Made by a program: the position numbers and the translations under genes
In this document: in pieces, positions 49,973 to 61,174 of the stretch
Layout: each line of letters opens with the position of its first letter
How positions within the stretch are numbered: position 1 is the stretch's first letter
Notes under the pieces: model-generated
What the model saw: the letters and a program-made list of their open reading frames with translations, nothing else
The model's database searches: none
What the model was told of the DNA's origin: nothing
NCBI GenBank assembly: GCA_030295365.1
Contig: AP027062.1
Coordinates: 206,001 to 270,000 of the forward strand
DNA: 64,000 nt
Direction: 5' to 3'
Origin: Candidatus Rickettsia kotlanii
Lineage (GTDB): Bacteria; Pseudomonadota; Alphaproteobacteria; Rickettsiales; Rickettsiaceae

Positions 49973-50548
49973 ATGCTATCACTTCATCAATTACAATTTA
50001 AAAACTTATTTGATCTAAATATTACTTTTCTTCCTTCTTCTATTACATATATAAAAGGAGCTAACGGTTGTGGGAAAAGCTCGTTGCTACGAATGATAGC
50101 AGGAATTATGCAACCGAGTAGCGGTAATATCTACTATAGAAACTGTAATATTAACAATATCGCTAAACTTTACTGCACTTATATCGGTCATAATTTAGGT
50201 CTAAAATCAGAAATGACTATTTTTGAGAACCTAAAATTTTGGTCGGAAATTTATAATTCTGCTGAAACCCTATATGCTGCTATTCATTACTTCAAATTAC
50301 ACGACTTATTAGATAAAAAATGCTATAGTTTATCTAGCGGAATGCAGAAAATCGTAGCCATAGCAAGGCTTATTGCTTGCCAATCTGACTTATGGCTACT
50401 TGATGAAGTTGAAACTAACTTAAGCAAAGAAAATAGGGATTTACTAAATAATCTAATTGTCATGAAAGCAAATAGCGGTGGTATTGTTCTTCTATCCTCT
50501 CATCTAGAAAGCTCTATAAAATCTGCACAGATATTACAGCTTGATTAA
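49973..50548 (+). CDS. ccmA: Heme exporter ATP-binding protein CcmA
   Basis: CcmA is the ATPase of the CcmABCD complex that releases heme-loaded CcmE for cytochrome c maturation. The 191 residues carry Walker [12 protein letters not shown] near residue 31, signature [13 protein letters not shown] near 125, and Walker [15 protein letters not shown]. The signature starts SSGM instead of LSGGQ, usual for CcmA. The open frame extends back to 49937, but those 12 residues ([10 protein letters not shown]) are encoded by a family D repeat, so the ATG at 49973 is preferred. It stands apart from other ccm genes, as is known in Rickettsia. No ccmB follows. Confidence 0.9.
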   Translation: MLSLHQLQFKNLFDLNITFLPSSITYIKGANGCGKSSLLRMIAGIMQPSSGNIYYRNCNINNIAKLYCTYIGHNLGLKSEMTIFENLKFWSEIYNSAETLYAAIHYFKLHDLLDKKCYSLSSGMQKIVAIARLIACQSDLWLLDEVETNLSKENRDLLNNLIVMKANSGGIVLLSSHLESSIKSAQILQLD

Positions 50549-50634
50549 TTATTATTGTTTTGCATATTTTTATAAATCTCCCAATGTACAATAAAAAATA
50601 TAAGGCTAACTATAATCCAAATTGAATAATCCAT
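50545..50634 (-). CDS. Possible 29-residue membrane peptide
   Basis: A minus-strand ATG at 50634 opens [19 protein letters not shown] and ends YKNMQNNNN-stop at 50545, overlapping the ccmA stop by four bases in convergent orientation. One membrane segment and a basic/polar tail resemble tiny membrane proteins such as CcmD or cytochrome oxidase CydX-like peptides, though shorter than CcmD. With no detectable Shine-Dalgarno and a short length, chance is a serious alternative. Confidence 0.3.
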   Translation of the reverse strand: MDYSIWIIVSLIFFIVHWEIYKNMQNNNN

Positions 50635-50639
50635 TATTG

Positions 50640-50911
50640 TACTTACAGCATGTGTTTTAGTAACTTCTCTATATTATTCTTATAACTAATTCTCTTGTCT
50701 TCTAACTCTCTTTTGGAGGCAACCCTTTAATTGTTCATATAAATCCTTATCAATATGATTTTAGCTCTAAATATTGCTCATTAGTACTATATTTTATAAG
50801 TTCCTCTTATTCGGTATGAATAATGTAATGAATGCATTAAATGTAACAGAACCACAATAGCATAATATACGTATATATTCCGAATAAATGAAGAGTAACT
50901 AAACGAGTATA
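50640..50911. other. Spacer between ccmA and nuoI
   Basis: No gene or RNA recognised. It holds A+T-rich sequence and a family A remnant at the right end (AAATGAAGAGTAACTAAACG then AGTATA) that abuts the nuoI stop at 50912. Confidence 0.5.
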
Positions 50912-51391
50912 TTACCTATACTCGTAATCTTTGTGTAGTTTACTAGCGAGTGCCTGTTCCCATCTATCGCCATTTTGCAATAATCTTTCCTTATCGTAAA
51001 TAAGTGCGGTACGAGTTAGACTTGCAAACTCAAAATTAGGACCTTCAACTATTGCATCTACAGGGCAAGCTTCCTGACATAATCCGCAATAAATACATTT
51101 TGTCATATCTATATCATAACGAGTAGCACGCCTGCTGCCGTCTTCTCGTTCGTCCGCTTCAATTACTATCGCTTGTGCCGGACAAATCGCCTCACAGAGC
51201 TTGCACGCAATGCAGCGTTCTTCACCGTTTTCATAGCGACGCAGGGCATGTTCACCCTTAAATCTTGGACTAACAGGGCTTTTTTCATAAGGATAATTTA
51301 TGGTAACTTTGGGCTTAAAGAAATACTTTAAAGTCAAAGCCATCGCCCTTACTATCTCATATAGAAAAAACGATTTTAAATAGTTTATCAT
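50912..51391 (-). CDS. nuoI: NADH dehydrogenase I subunit I
   Basis: NuoI carries the N6a and N6b [4Fe-4S] clusters that pass electrons toward quinone in complex I. The 159 residues include both ferredoxin motifs, [12 protein letters not shown] near residue 60 and [12 protein letters not shown] near 99, with the family segment [20 protein letters not shown] before them. It is the last gene of the minus-strand nuoG-H-I group and is separated from nuoH by 186 bases containing a family B repeat. Its stop codon lies one base from a family A remnant. Confidence 0.97.
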   Translation of the reverse strand: MINYLKSFFLYEIVRAMALTLKYFFKPKVTINYPYEKSPVSPRFKGEHALRRYENGEERCIACKLCEAICPAQAIVIEADEREDGSRRATRYDIDMTKCIYCGLCQEACPVDAIVEGPNFEFASLTRTALIYDKERLLQNGDRWEQALASKLHKDYEYR

Positions 51392-51452
51392 AAAAATTAT
51401 ATATTAAAGATCGATGTATTTCTGCGGGGCATCATCCACATGGATACCGAGT

Positions 51453-51544
51453 CGTCATTGCGAACAGCTGTAGGCTGCGTGGCAATCTCGTCAAATATCC
51501 TGAGATTGCTTTGTCAATTACTTTGTAATTTCCTCGCAATAACG
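51453..51544. repeat. Palindromic repeat family B, copy 6
   Basis: CGTCATTGCGAACAGCTGTA to CCTCGCAATAACG, inner block CCTGAGATTGCTTTGTCAAT. Between nuoI and nuoH. Confidence 0.85.
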
Positions 51545-51577
51545 GGTAAACCACTCAAGCAACAATGACAATAACAC

Positions 51578-52597
51578 CTAAATACTCGGTAAATTATCTG
51601 TATAAATAAGCACGCTTGATACTAACACCACCCAAAATAAAGTTAGAGGTAAAAATACTTTCCAGCCAAGTCGCATTAATTGATCATAGCGATATCTTGG
51701 TAAGGTTGCTCTAATCCATAAAAAACAAAACAATAAGAATCCAACCTTAAATACAAACCAAAAGAACCCTGGAATACAATCTAACCACGATATATTAAAG
51801 GGCGGCAAGTAACCTCCTAAAAAGAAAGTCGTAGTCATTGCACTAACTAATATCATATTAGCATATTCACCTAGAAAAAATAAAGCAAATCCCATAGAGG
51901 AATATTCAACATTATAGCCAGCGACTAACTCCGATTCTGCTTCAGGTAAATCAAAAGGTAATCTATTTGTTTCGGCAAGCACCGAGATAAAAAACACGAT
52001 ACCCATAGGTAGTAGTATTAAATCAATCCACCACGGTATTGTTCTTTGTGCTTCAATGATCTCACTTAAATTGAGAGTACCGGTAGTAAGTAGCACGGTA
52101 ATAATAACCAGCCCCATCGACACTTCATAAGAAATCATTTGGGCAGAGGAACGTATAGCTCCTAAAAAAGCATATTTTGAGTTACTAGCCCAGCCAGCAA
52201 TAATAATACCGTAAACACTTAAAGAGGAAATAGCAAGAATATATAAAACACCTACATTAATATCTGCCAGAACTAAGTCCTTTGCAAATGGTATAACTGC
52301 CCAACCAATTAAACTTAATATAAAAGTTATCATCGGTGCTAAAATAAATAATATTTTATCGGAATTGGTTGGAATGATCGGCTCTTTGAATAAGAGCTTA
52401 ACCGCATCGGCAATAGGCTGAAGTAATCCAAACGGACCGACAACGTTAGGTCCTCGTCGAAGCTGCATTAATCCAATAACACGACGCTCTGCATATGTTA
52501 AATACGCAACACACAATATTAAAGGGATAGTAATTGCAACTACCTTTAGAGCGATGATAATTAACGGAGAAATATATTCAAAAAAGAGTTCTAGCAT
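51578..52597 (-). CDS. nuoH: NADH dehydrogenase I subunit H
   Basis: NuoH is the membrane subunit that forms the quinone tunnel next to NuoB/NuoD. The 339 residues contain eight to nine membrane segments and the diagnostic loops [20 protein letters not shown] near residue 30, [20 protein letters not shown] near 135, [20 protein letters not shown] near 205 and [18 protein letters not shown] near 295. All acidic residues of the E-channel are in place. It follows nuoG with a 121-base spacer that holds a family C repeat. Confidence 0.97.
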   Translation of the reverse strand: MLELFFEYISPLIIIALKVVAITIPLILCVAYLTYAERRVIGLMQLRRGPNVVGPFGLLQPIADAVKLLFKEPIIPTNSDKILFILAPMITFILSLIGWAVIPFAKDLVLADINVGVLYILAISSLSVYGIIIAGWASNSKYAFLGAIRSSAQMISYEVSMGLVIITVLLTTGTLNLSEIIEAQRTIPWWIDLILLPMGIVFFISVLAETNRLPFDLPEAESELVAGYNVEYSSMGFALFFLGEYANMILVSAMTTTFFLGGYLPPFNISWLDCIPGFFWFVFKVGFLLFCFLWIRATLPRYRYDQLMRLGWKVFLPLTLFWVVLVSSVLIYTDNLPSI

Positions 52598-52611
52598 AAT
52601 TGTACTCTTAT

Positions 52612-52693
52612 TATGTCATTCCCGCAAAAGTGGGAATCCAGAAAATAATTTACAAAAAAAGAGCTGAATTCTCGCTTTTGCGGGAATGACATA
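52612..52693. repeat. Palindromic repeat family C, copy 3
   Basis: TATGTCATTCCCGCAAAAGT and CTTTTGCGGGAATGACATA are long near-perfect arms. Between nuoH and nuoG. Confidence 0.85.
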
Positions 52694-52718
52694 CGGGGTG
52701 AGAATAGCATATTTTTCA

Positions 52719-54734
52719 TCATGCCGCCTCCTCGTCTCTTGCTTCCTTAGCCTCAACGCACTTAGCCATAGTGACCGAATTTTTACTAATCACGTCAGTC
52801 ATATAATAATTAATAGGTTCTGCAGTTATAGGCTCTTTTGATAATTTATCTTTAGAGCTAAACTTACTAAATTTATTTTCTATAATTCTATCAATACTAG
52901 CAAATACCTTATATTCTTTAGCAAGTCTTACTCTTACTTCTTGCAAATTATCCATTCCGATATCTATTTTTAGATAACCGGCAAGCTCTTTAATAATTTC
53001 TATATCTTCTTTAGCTACTCCTACAGACGATACTGCTTTTTCTGCTATTTGCGGTCTACCTTCTAAATTTACGTAAATTCCGCTCTGCTCGGTATAAGCA
53101 GCCGCAGGTAAAATTACATCAGCACTGCTAGCACCTACGTCCCCGTGGTGTCCTTGATATATTATAAAAGTCGATTTCAGCTTATCAAATGGGACGGCGT
53201 CCGCTCCAAGTAAATAAGCGAGTTCCAACTCTTCAAGCCTAATAGGAGTATTAAAACCAATATCAAGACCGCCAACTATAGAAGCGTGATTATGCAATAT
53301 ATTAAAGCCTTTCCAATCATCACGCATAATATTATATTCAGTCACTATCTTATGAATAAGCGACAATATAGCATATCCGTCACCTCTTGCATATACACCG
53401 TCACCTACTATAATCATCAGATATTTTGCCGCTTTTAAGGCTTGCGTAAACTCATGAGTACCAATGGCTAGTTCCTCAATAATCTTAATATCACTTCCTA
53501 AATCCTGAATTTTATAGGTTTGGTTATGCCCTCTACCTATTCTTGCTACTTTTAGTGAATTGGCACGTACTCGCATACCTATTCTACTATTTAATACTGG
53601 AGCTATTTGCCTTGGATTTGCTCCGATTAGCAAACATAAATCAGCCTTTTCTATCTCTGCAATAGTAGTATTAAATAAATAATTGCCTCGCTGCGTGGTA
53701 TCTAGTTTATAGTCAAACTGATTAACACTGTAATTATTAGAGCCAAGCTTTTGCAATAATGTTTTTAACATAAACATTGCTTCAACAGAAGAGAGAGAAC
53801 CAGCAATAGCAGCAATTTTTGCTGATTTTACGGATTTTATTTTATCCGCTACTGTCTTTAAAACTTCACTCCAACTAGCTTCTACTAACTTACCGTTTTT
53901 TCTGATATAAGGACGATCCAAGCGCTGATATTTTAAACCATCATAACTAAAACGATTCTTATCCGAAAGCCACTCTTCATTTATTTCTTCATTAACACGA
54001 GGTAATATCCTCATTACCTCATCGCCTCTACTATCAATACGAATATTAGAGCCTTCGGCATCATGCACTCCAATGCTAGCGGTATGTTTTAGCTCCCATT
54101 TACGAGCTTTAAAAGCATAAGGCTTAGAATTCAAAGCACCGACGGGACAAATATCGATCATATTACCGGAAATTTCGGAATCTAAAGTTTGCTCTAAATA
54201 TGAAGTTACTTCCATTTGTTCTCCACGGTGAATAGCGCCCATTTCCTCTATTCCCGCTATATCGCTCGCAAATCTAATACATCTTGTGCATTGTATGCAT
54301 CTAGTCATTGCTGTTTTAATCAGCGGTCCCATATATTTATCTTTAATAGATCTCTTATTTTCGTGGAACCTATTAGTACCTTTGCCGTATCTGAAAGCCT
54401 GATCCTGTAAATCACACTCTCCGCCCTGATCACAAATAGGACAATCTAAAGGATGGTTAATCAGTAAAAACTTCATCACTCCTTCACGTGCTTTTCTTAC
54501 CATAGGCGTATCGGTATGAATAACCATACCGTTACTTACCGGCATAGCACAAGAAGCTATAGGCTTTGGTGATTTTTCCATTTCAACCAAGCACATACGG
54601 CAATTACCAGCGATTTTTAGATGCTCATGATAACAAAAATGAGGGATTTCTTTTCCTGCTTGTGTACAGGCTTGATAAACAGTGCTACCTTCTGATACTT
54701 CTATTTCAGAGCCGTCTATGTTCAGCTTTATCAT
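52719..54734 (-). CDS. nuoG: NADH dehydrogenase I subunit G
   Basis: NuoG is the large peripheral subunit of complex I. From ATG 54734 it is 671 residues. The N-terminal 2Fe-2S ferredoxin domain has CRMCLVEME near residue 50, the His-liganded cluster motif is in the HPLDCPICDQGGECDLQ region near 95, and the ferredoxin pair starts CIQCTRCIRF near 150. The C-terminal molybdopterin-oxidoreductase-like domain follows (VEASWSEVLKTVADKI, ADVILPAAAYTEQSGIYVN). A TTG at 54749 would add five residues and overlap the upstream gene; the ATG is preferred. It leads nuoG-H-I on the minus strand. Confidence 0.96.
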   Translation of the reverse strand: MIKLNIDGSEIEVSEGSTVYQACTQAGKEIPHFCYHEHLKIAGNCRMCLVEMEKSPKPIASCAMPVSNGMVIHTDTPMVRKAREGVMKFLLINHPLDCPICDQGGECDLQDQAFRYGKGTNRFHENKRSIKDKYMGPLIKTAMTRCIQCTRCIRFASDIAGIEEMGAIHRGEQMEVTSYLEQTLDSEISGNMIDICPVGALNSKPYAFKARKWELKHTASIGVHDAEGSNIRIDSRGDEVMRILPRVNEEINEEWLSDKNRFSYDGLKYQRLDRPYIRKNGKLVEASWSEVLKTVADKIKSVKSAKIAAIAGSLSSVEAMFMLKTLLQKLGSNNYSVNQFDYKLDTTQRGNYLFNTTIAEIEKADLCLLIGANPRQIAPVLNSRIGMRVRANSLKVARIGRGHNQTYKIQDLGSDIKIIEELAIGTHEFTQALKAAKYLMIIVGDGVYARGDGYAILSLIHKIVTEYNIMRDDWKGFNILHNHASIVGGLDIGFNTPIRLEELELAYLLGADAVPFDKLKSTFIIYQGHHGDVGASSADVILPAAAYTEQSGIYVNLEGRPQIAEKAVSSVGVAKEDIEIIKELAGYLKIDIGMDNLQEVRVRLAKEYKVFASIDRIIENKFSKFSSKDKLSKEPITAEPINYYMTDVISKNSVTMAKCVEAKEARDEEAA

Positions 54735-54736
54735 TT

Positions 54737-55093
54737 TTATTTTATCCAATAAGTCATAGGGTTTGGGTATGCTTTGTCTTCTATCATATATTTAAAACCG
54801 ATGGCAACACGAAGTATATACCAAACAGCGAGTATAAAGTATAGTACTACTCCAATCATGATAAACGTAAATACAAAACATACAATCCACCCAAGAACCC
54901 CAAGGCAAAAAGTACGAAATAAAAACACGTAATGACTAATTGCAAAGTTATCGCCTTTATCTTTGTTAAGATATGCAAAAAATACCCCGATTAACGGCAA
55001 TATCGGAGCTACGATCCCACATAAATATAATATATATACCACAATTAAATTTTTCTTACCGCTCTCGGTATATTCTTTAAGATGCTTGTCCAT
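54737..55093 (-). CDS. Small membrane protein, DUF4870-like
   Basis: The 118 residues contain a hydrophilic start, three membrane segments (about 20-40, 60-80 and 75-100) and a short cytoplasmic tail. KKNLIVVYILYLCGIVAPIL and GDNFAISHYVFLFRTFCLG fit the DUF4870/Tic20-like family of small membrane proteins, whose role is not established. It ends two bases before the nuoG ATG, so it is transcribed as the first gene of the nuoG-H-I operon. Conservation of this link would suggest a role near complex I or its assembly, which is inference. Confidence 0.8.
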   Translation of the reverse strand: MDKHLKEYTESGKKNLIVVYILYLCGIVAPILPLIGVFFAYLNKDKGDNFAISHYVFLFRTFCLGVLGWIVCFVFTFIMIGVVLYFILAVWYILRVAIGFKYMIEDKAYPNPMTYWIK

Positions 55094-55147
55094 ATTTTTA
55101 CCTTTTTATGTCGTTCCCGTGTAGCGTTGTTGCATGGCTATCTGAGT

Positions 55148-55250
55148 TATCATTGCGAGCAGCTGTAGGCTGCGTGGCAATCTCATGAAATAATAACAAA
55201 CTCCTAATATTGCGTACGTACAATTGTTACGCAATTTCTTTGCAATGACG
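55148..55250. repeat. Palindromic repeat family B, copy 7
   Basis: TCATTGCGAGCAGCTGTAGG to CTTTGCAATGACG. Preceded by CGTTGTTGCATGG, the recurrent linker, and by a decayed family C half (GTCGTTCCCGTGTAG). Between acnA and the nuoG operon. Confidence 0.8.
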
Positions 55251-55261
55251 ATACCAGCAAA

Positions 55262-57898
55262 CTACCCCTTCAAACTCTCTACCACAAAATGCATAATACT
55301 GCCGTGCTTTATATAATTTATCTCATTATCCGTAAATATTTGCAATATTAAATCGATTGTTCTTATTTCACCGGTTTGTTTTTTTATCACGCATTTAACA
55401 GGATTATAAGAGCTTATATTCTCGCTTAAGCCTATAATGTCAATAGTTTCTGAACCGTCTAACTTTAAATCTAATCTTGTATTATTGCCGGTAAAAGTTA
55501 GTGGTAAAATACCCATACCTACTAAATTTGAGCGATGTATTCGCTCAAAGCTCTCGGCAATCACTGCCTTTACACCAAGCAACCCAGGCCCTTTTGCTGC
55601 CCAGTCTCTAGATGAGCCACTACCATATTCTTTACCTGCAAAAATCACTACCGATACATCATGAGCTTTGTAGTCCATAGCTGCATCGTAGATAGTTTGC
55701 TGCGTGCCACTTAACTGGTTTATGGTAAACCCGCCTTCTACACCTTGACACATCTCATTTTTTATACGAATATTAGCAAATGCGCCACGCATCATTACTT
55801 CATGATTTCCTCTACGTGATCCGTAAGAGTTAAAATCTAGAGGCTCTATATGATGGTCCATTAAATATTTAGCAGCAGGACTGGTTTTACTAATACTACC
55901 TGCCGGCGAAATATGATCGGTAGTAATAGAATCACCAAAAATTGCTAGAATTTTTGCAGATTTTATATCTTGTATATTATTCTTGCTGCCTATATCCTCA
56001 AAATAAGGCGGATTATTAATATAGGTACTATTCTTATTCCAGTTATAAGTAGAACTATTAGTAACCTGTAAATCTTTCCACTCTTTCGTTCCGCTAAATA
56101 TATCAGAATATTTTTCTATAAACATAGAGGAATTAATTGAATTTGCAATAACTTCATCTATCTCTTCTTTGCTTGGCCAAATATCTTTTAAATAAATATT
56201 TTCTCCTATAGGCATATTTGTTAGATCTATATTAAGAGTGCCGCTAAGTGCATATGCTACAACTAAAATAGGCGAGCCGAGATAGCTTGCTTTAGTAAGC
56301 GGATTAATTCGCCCTTCAAAATTCCTATTACCAGATAAAACAGAAGCAACAACTAGCCTGTTTTTGTTAATAGTTTCTTCTATTTCTGGATTTAGAGATC
56401 CGGAATTACCGATGCAAGTAGTGCAGCCGTAACCTACTAGATTAAACCCTAATTCATCTAAAAATTTATCAAGACCGCTAAGCTTCAAATATTCCGTTAC
56501 GACTTTTGAACCAGGAGCAAGAGAAGTTTTAACCCAAGGTTTTACCTTTAACCCGTGTTCTAGTGCTTTTTTAGCAAGCAGTGCTGCACCAATCATAACC
56601 GAAGGATTAGAAGTATTAGTACAGCTAGTAATTGCTGCAATTACCACATCGCCGTTACCGATTTCGTAATTCTGATTTGCTACAGCATATTTTTTATCAA
56701 TGTCTTTATTTTCTAAAGCAAAATTCGGTAATTCATATTTAAAATTACTTGCTACATCGTTTAAGTTTACTCGATCTTGCGGACGTTTTGGACCGGCAAG
56801 TGAACTATGTACCGTAGATAAATCTAGCTCTAAAACCTCAGTATATTCTGCCGCATGTTCAAAATCATACCAAAGATTCTGCTTGATTGCGTATTTCTCT
56901 ACTAATCTGGTTTGCGTTTTTTCTCTACCTGTTAGCTCTAGATATTTTATAGTTGCTTGATCAATCGGGAAAAAGCCGCAAGTAGCACCGTATTCAGGCG
57001 ACATATTAGAAATAGTAGCACGATCGGCAATTGTTAGGTTTTTAAGCCCCTCACCGAAAAACTCGACAAATTTACCTACTACTTTCTTTTTCCGCAACAT
57101 CTCGGTAACGGTTAAAACTAAATCGGTTGCGGTAGCTATGCCTGTTAATGTTCCTGTTAGTTTTACCCCAATCACCTCCGGCAGGATCATAGTAAGAGGT
57201 TGACCTAGCATGGCAGCTTCTGCCTCTATTCCGCCGACTCCCCAACCAAGCACCGATAAACCGTTCACCATAGTTGTATGGCTATCTGTTCCAACTAAAC
57301 TATCAGGATAAAGGGTGCCGTCTTTATGCCACACGACTTTTGCTAAATATTCTAAATTTACCTGATGACAAATACCCGTACCCGGTGGCACTACTTTAAA
57401 ATTATTAAATGCTTGCTGCCCCCATTTAAGAAATACATAACGCTCTATATTACGTTTCATTTCCATTTGAACATTTTTATCGAATGAATCCTTAGCTGCA
57501 TAAGAATCAACGCTTACGGAATGGTCTATTACCAAATCAACAGGAATAAGCGGGTTAATTTTTAACGGATCGCCTCCTATTTTCTTGATCGCATCACGCA
57601 TAGCTGCCAAATCTACAATAGCAGGCACACCGGTAAAGTCCTGCATCAAAACTCTTGCCGGCATAAAATCTATTTCCGCATCAGATTTTTTAGTTTTTAG
57701 CCATTCTTTAAATACAAGTAAGCTTTGCTTTGAACCATTAGAACGTAATACATTCTCAAATAATACTCTTAAACTATATGGAAGCTTTTTTAAGGGAAGA
57801 TCGATATCGCTTGCCGCTTTATTTATATCGTAAATTTTGTATGAAGTATTATCGACTGATAACTCTTGTATATATTCTGAATTATGTACTTTTAACAT
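55262..57898 (-). CDS. acnA: Aconitate hydratase A
   Basis: Aconitase isomerises citrate to isocitrate in the TCA cycle. The 878 residues follow the AcnA/IRP layout. The [4Fe-4S] cluster Cys are in ITSCTNTSNPSVM near residue 425 and YGCTTCIGNSGSLNPEI near 490. GTDSHTTMVNGLSVLGWGVG near 200 and the C-terminal swivel domain with SYGSRRGNHEVMMRGAFANI and AGKEYGSGSSRDWAAKGP are intact. It is in the middle of a minus-strand series and separated from atpC by a family B repeat. Confidence 0.97.
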   Translation of the reverse strand: MLKVHNSEYIQELSVDNTSYKIYDINKAASDIDLPLKKLPYSLRVLFENVLRSNGSKQSLLVFKEWLKTKKSDAEIDFMPARVLMQDFTGVPAIVDLAAMRDAIKKIGGDPLKINPLIPVDLVIDHSVSVDSYAAKDSFDKNVQMEMKRNIERYVFLKWGQQAFNNFKVVPPGTGICHQVNLEYLAKVVWHKDGTLYPDSLVGTDSHTTMVNGLSVLGWGVGGIEAEAAMLGQPLTMILPEVIGVKLTGTLTGIATATDLVLTVTEMLRKKKVVGKFVEFFGEGLKNLTIADRATISNMSPEYGATCGFFPIDQATIKYLELTGREKTQTRLVEKYAIKQNLWYDFEHAAEYTEVLELDLSTVHSSLAGPKRPQDRVNLNDVASNFKYELPNFALENKDIDKKYAVANQNYEIGNGDVVIAAITSCTNTSNPSVMIGAALLAKKALEHGLKVKPWVKTSLAPGSKVVTEYLKLSGLDKFLDELGFNLVGYGCTTCIGNSGSLNPEIEETINKNRLVVASVLSGNRNFEGRINPLTKASYLGSPILVVAYALSGTLNIDLTNMPIGENIYLKDIWPSKEEIDEVIANSINSSMFIEKYSDIFSGTKEWKDLQVTNSSTYNWNKNSTYINNPPYFEDIGSKNNIQDIKSAKILAIFGDSITTDHISPAGSISKTSPAAKYLMDHHIEPLDFNSYGSRRGNHEVMMRGAFANIRIKNEMCQGVEGGFTINQLSGTQQTIYDAAMDYKAHDVSVVIFAGKEYGSGSSRDWAAKGPGLLGVKAVIAESFERIHRSNLVGMGILPLTFTGNNTRLDLKLDGSETIDIIGLSENISSYNPVKCVIKKQTGEIRTIDLILQIFTDNEINYIKHGSIMHFVVESLKG

Positions 57899-57930
57899 TT
57901 GTTTCTCACTTGATTATGTGGAATGAACAT

Positions 57931-58017
57931 CGTCATTACGAGCAGCCGTAGACTGCGTGACAATCTCAGGAAGTTTGACAAGATTGCCGCATCACTTCTT
58001 CACTCCTCGCAATGACA
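57931..58017. repeat. Palindromic repeat family B, copy 8
   Basis: CGTCATTACGAGCAGCCGTA to CTCCTCGCAATGACAG. Lies between atpC and acnA. Confidence 0.8.
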
Positions 58018-58079
58018 GAAAAAAGCCTTACAATGACATTAAAATAACCTTATCCCCAAACGTAGATTTTTCAAACAAA

Positions 58080-58418
58080 TTAATGTTGAGCTGATAAAGA
58101 TTTTTGAAGATCGAGAAGCTTAGTTGCTATTTCCGCTTCACTTAAATTCGTAACGTTAATAGCCGTTTCCGTAGCTATATTAATATAATTTGCCATTACT
58201 TCGATTACACCGCCGGAAATAAGATAAGTGTTTTCGGATTTATGCATATCATCTATACAAACCTGCACTAAACCGGCTTTTAAACTAACAAGCATCGGAA
58301 CGTGACCCGACAGCACCCCAAACATACCCTCCTCACCCGGCATTGTTACCATTTTAGCTTGCTTTTCAAATGCAATACTTAAAGGAGTAATTATTTTGAC
58401 TAGAATTGTTGCATTCAT
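58080..58418 (-). CDS. atpC: ATP synthase epsilon subunit
   Basis: Epsilon couples and regulates F1 rotation. The 112 residues give the N-terminal beta sandwich ([20 protein letters not shown] then [34 protein letters not shown]) and a short C-terminal helix; the long regulatory helical hairpin is reduced, as in other alphaproteobacteria. It is the last gene of atpH-A-G-D-C. A small family C hairpin lies between atpD and atpC. Confidence 0.95.
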   Translation of the reverse strand: MNATILVKIITPLSIAFEKQAKMVTMPGEEGMFGVLSGHVPMLVSLKAGLVQVCIDDMHKSENTYLISGGVIEVMANYINIATETAINVTNLSEAEIATKLLDLQKSLSAQH

Positions 58419-58441
58419 AGAATAATATAGTAAAATTACTA

Positions 58442-58470
58442 CGTCATTCCCGCCTACGCGGAAATGACAT
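58442..58470. repeat. Short family C hairpin between atpD and atpC
   Basis: CGTCATTCCCGC then CTACGCGGAAATGACAT form an imperfect hairpin five bases before the atpD stop. Confidence 0.6.
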
Positions 58471-58475
58471 CAACG

Positions 58476-60070
<1,595 letters not shown>

Positions 60071-61042
60071 CTAAACCGCTTCTGAACCAGCTATAATCTC
60101 TATTAATTCTGTAGTAATAATAGTCTGTCTTGATCTATTTAGTTTTAAAACTAACTTGCTTATTAAAGCATTAGCATTATTTGTTGCATTTTCCATAGCG
60201 GTCATTCTAGCTCCCTCCTCACTTGCTCTACTTTGTAGTAAAGCATAATTTATTTGGGAATTCACATATAAATTAATTAGATTAGAAATGAGATTCTCTC
60301 CCTCATATTCATAATTATAGTCAATTGATTTGGACTCGCCTACTATGTCACTCGTCGCTCTCCTATTATTTATAGGCTTTGCTCCTCGTTCCTTGTATCC
60401 GAATCCGACTAAATTAACTATAGGATTACCTATCATAGAATCATCTTGATATTTTGCTACCGGTAAAATCTGTTGTCTAGTCATAATTTGGGTCATTGCG
60501 TTCTTAAATTTATTAAAATATATAACACAATTACTAATTTCCAGATTTTCTACTGCCGACATAATTTTTTGTTTTACTTGTAGCATCAGATTTTCATCAT
60601 GAATTTTGGGTAACTCAAAATAACTATCAATATAATTTACATATTGTCTTTTTAGTGCTTCGTAACCTTTTTTTCCAATAATGATAAGTTTTATTTGTTC
60701 GCCTTTATTTTCTAACTCTTTAATATCATTCTTAACTTGCTTAATTATACTATAATTAAATGTTCCGCATAAACCACGCTGTGATGTCATAACTATCAAT
60801 AAATTTGCTTTATTCGGCACGATATTAAAAAATTTCTGCTCTTCTATAGATAACTCATATATATCAATTAATAATATAGCAGACATCATTTTACTAATAG
60901 CCTCAATATAAAAATTTGAATTGGCTATTTGACTCTTTATTTTTGCCATTTTAGAAGCTGATACTAGTTGCATTGCTTTAGTAATCTTTTGTGTAGATTT
61001 AACACTTTTAATTCTAGTTCTTAATTGCTTTAAATTTGACAT
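60071..61042 (-). CDS. atpG: ATP synthase gamma subunit, with palindromic insert
   Basis: Gamma is the rotor shaft inside F1. At 323 residues it exceeds the usual 285-295. The N-terminal helix (MSNLKQLRTRIKSVKSTQKI then TKAMQLVSASKM) and C-terminal helix (LQSRASEEGARMTAMENATN then LNRSRQTIITTELIEIIAG) are intact. Residues at about 205-241 (GYKERGAKPINNRRATSD then IVGESKSIDYN) do not fit the family and are encoded by a palindromic insert at 60320-60430. The insert lies in the globular Rossmann-like domain and so away from the rotor helices. Confidence 0.95.
   Translation of the reverse strand: MSNLKQLRTRIKSVKSTQKITKAMQLVSASKMAKIKSQIANSNFYIEAISKMMSAILLIDIYELSIEEQKFFNIVPNKANLLIVMTSQRGLCGTFNYSIIKQVKNDIKELENKGEQIKLIIIGKKGYEALKRQYVNYIDSYFELPKIHDENLMLQVKQKIMSAVENLEISNCVIYFNKFKNAMTQIMTRQQILPVAKYQDDSMIGNPIVNLVGFGYKERGAKPINNRRATSDIVGESKSIDYNYEYEGENLISNLINLYVNSQINYALLQSRASEEGARMTAMENATNNANALISKLVLKLNRSRQTIITTELIEIIAGSEAV
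60320..60430. repeat. Palindromic element inside atpG
   Basis: The stretch carries TTGGACTCGCC near the left and GTATCCGAATCCGAC near the right, imperfect inverted ends. The encoded peptide (YKERGAKPINNRR) reads like a Rickettsia palindromic-element peptide and not like F1 gamma. Boundaries are approximate. Confidence 0.65.
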
Positions 61043-61060
61043 ATTTATTTAGTATTTTTA

Positions 61061-61144
61061 TGTCATTGCGAGGAACGAAGCTCGGTTGCAATCTCATCAA
61101 ATATCCTGAGATTGTCATGCTCCTGTCAATCGCTCGCAATGACG
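61061..61144. repeat. Palindromic repeat family B, copy 9
   Basis: TGTCATTGCGAGGAACGAAG to CTCGCAATGACG. In the atpA-atpG spacer. Confidence 0.8.
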
Positions 61145-61174
61145 ATTTAGTATCCACACAAAAACAACATCATC

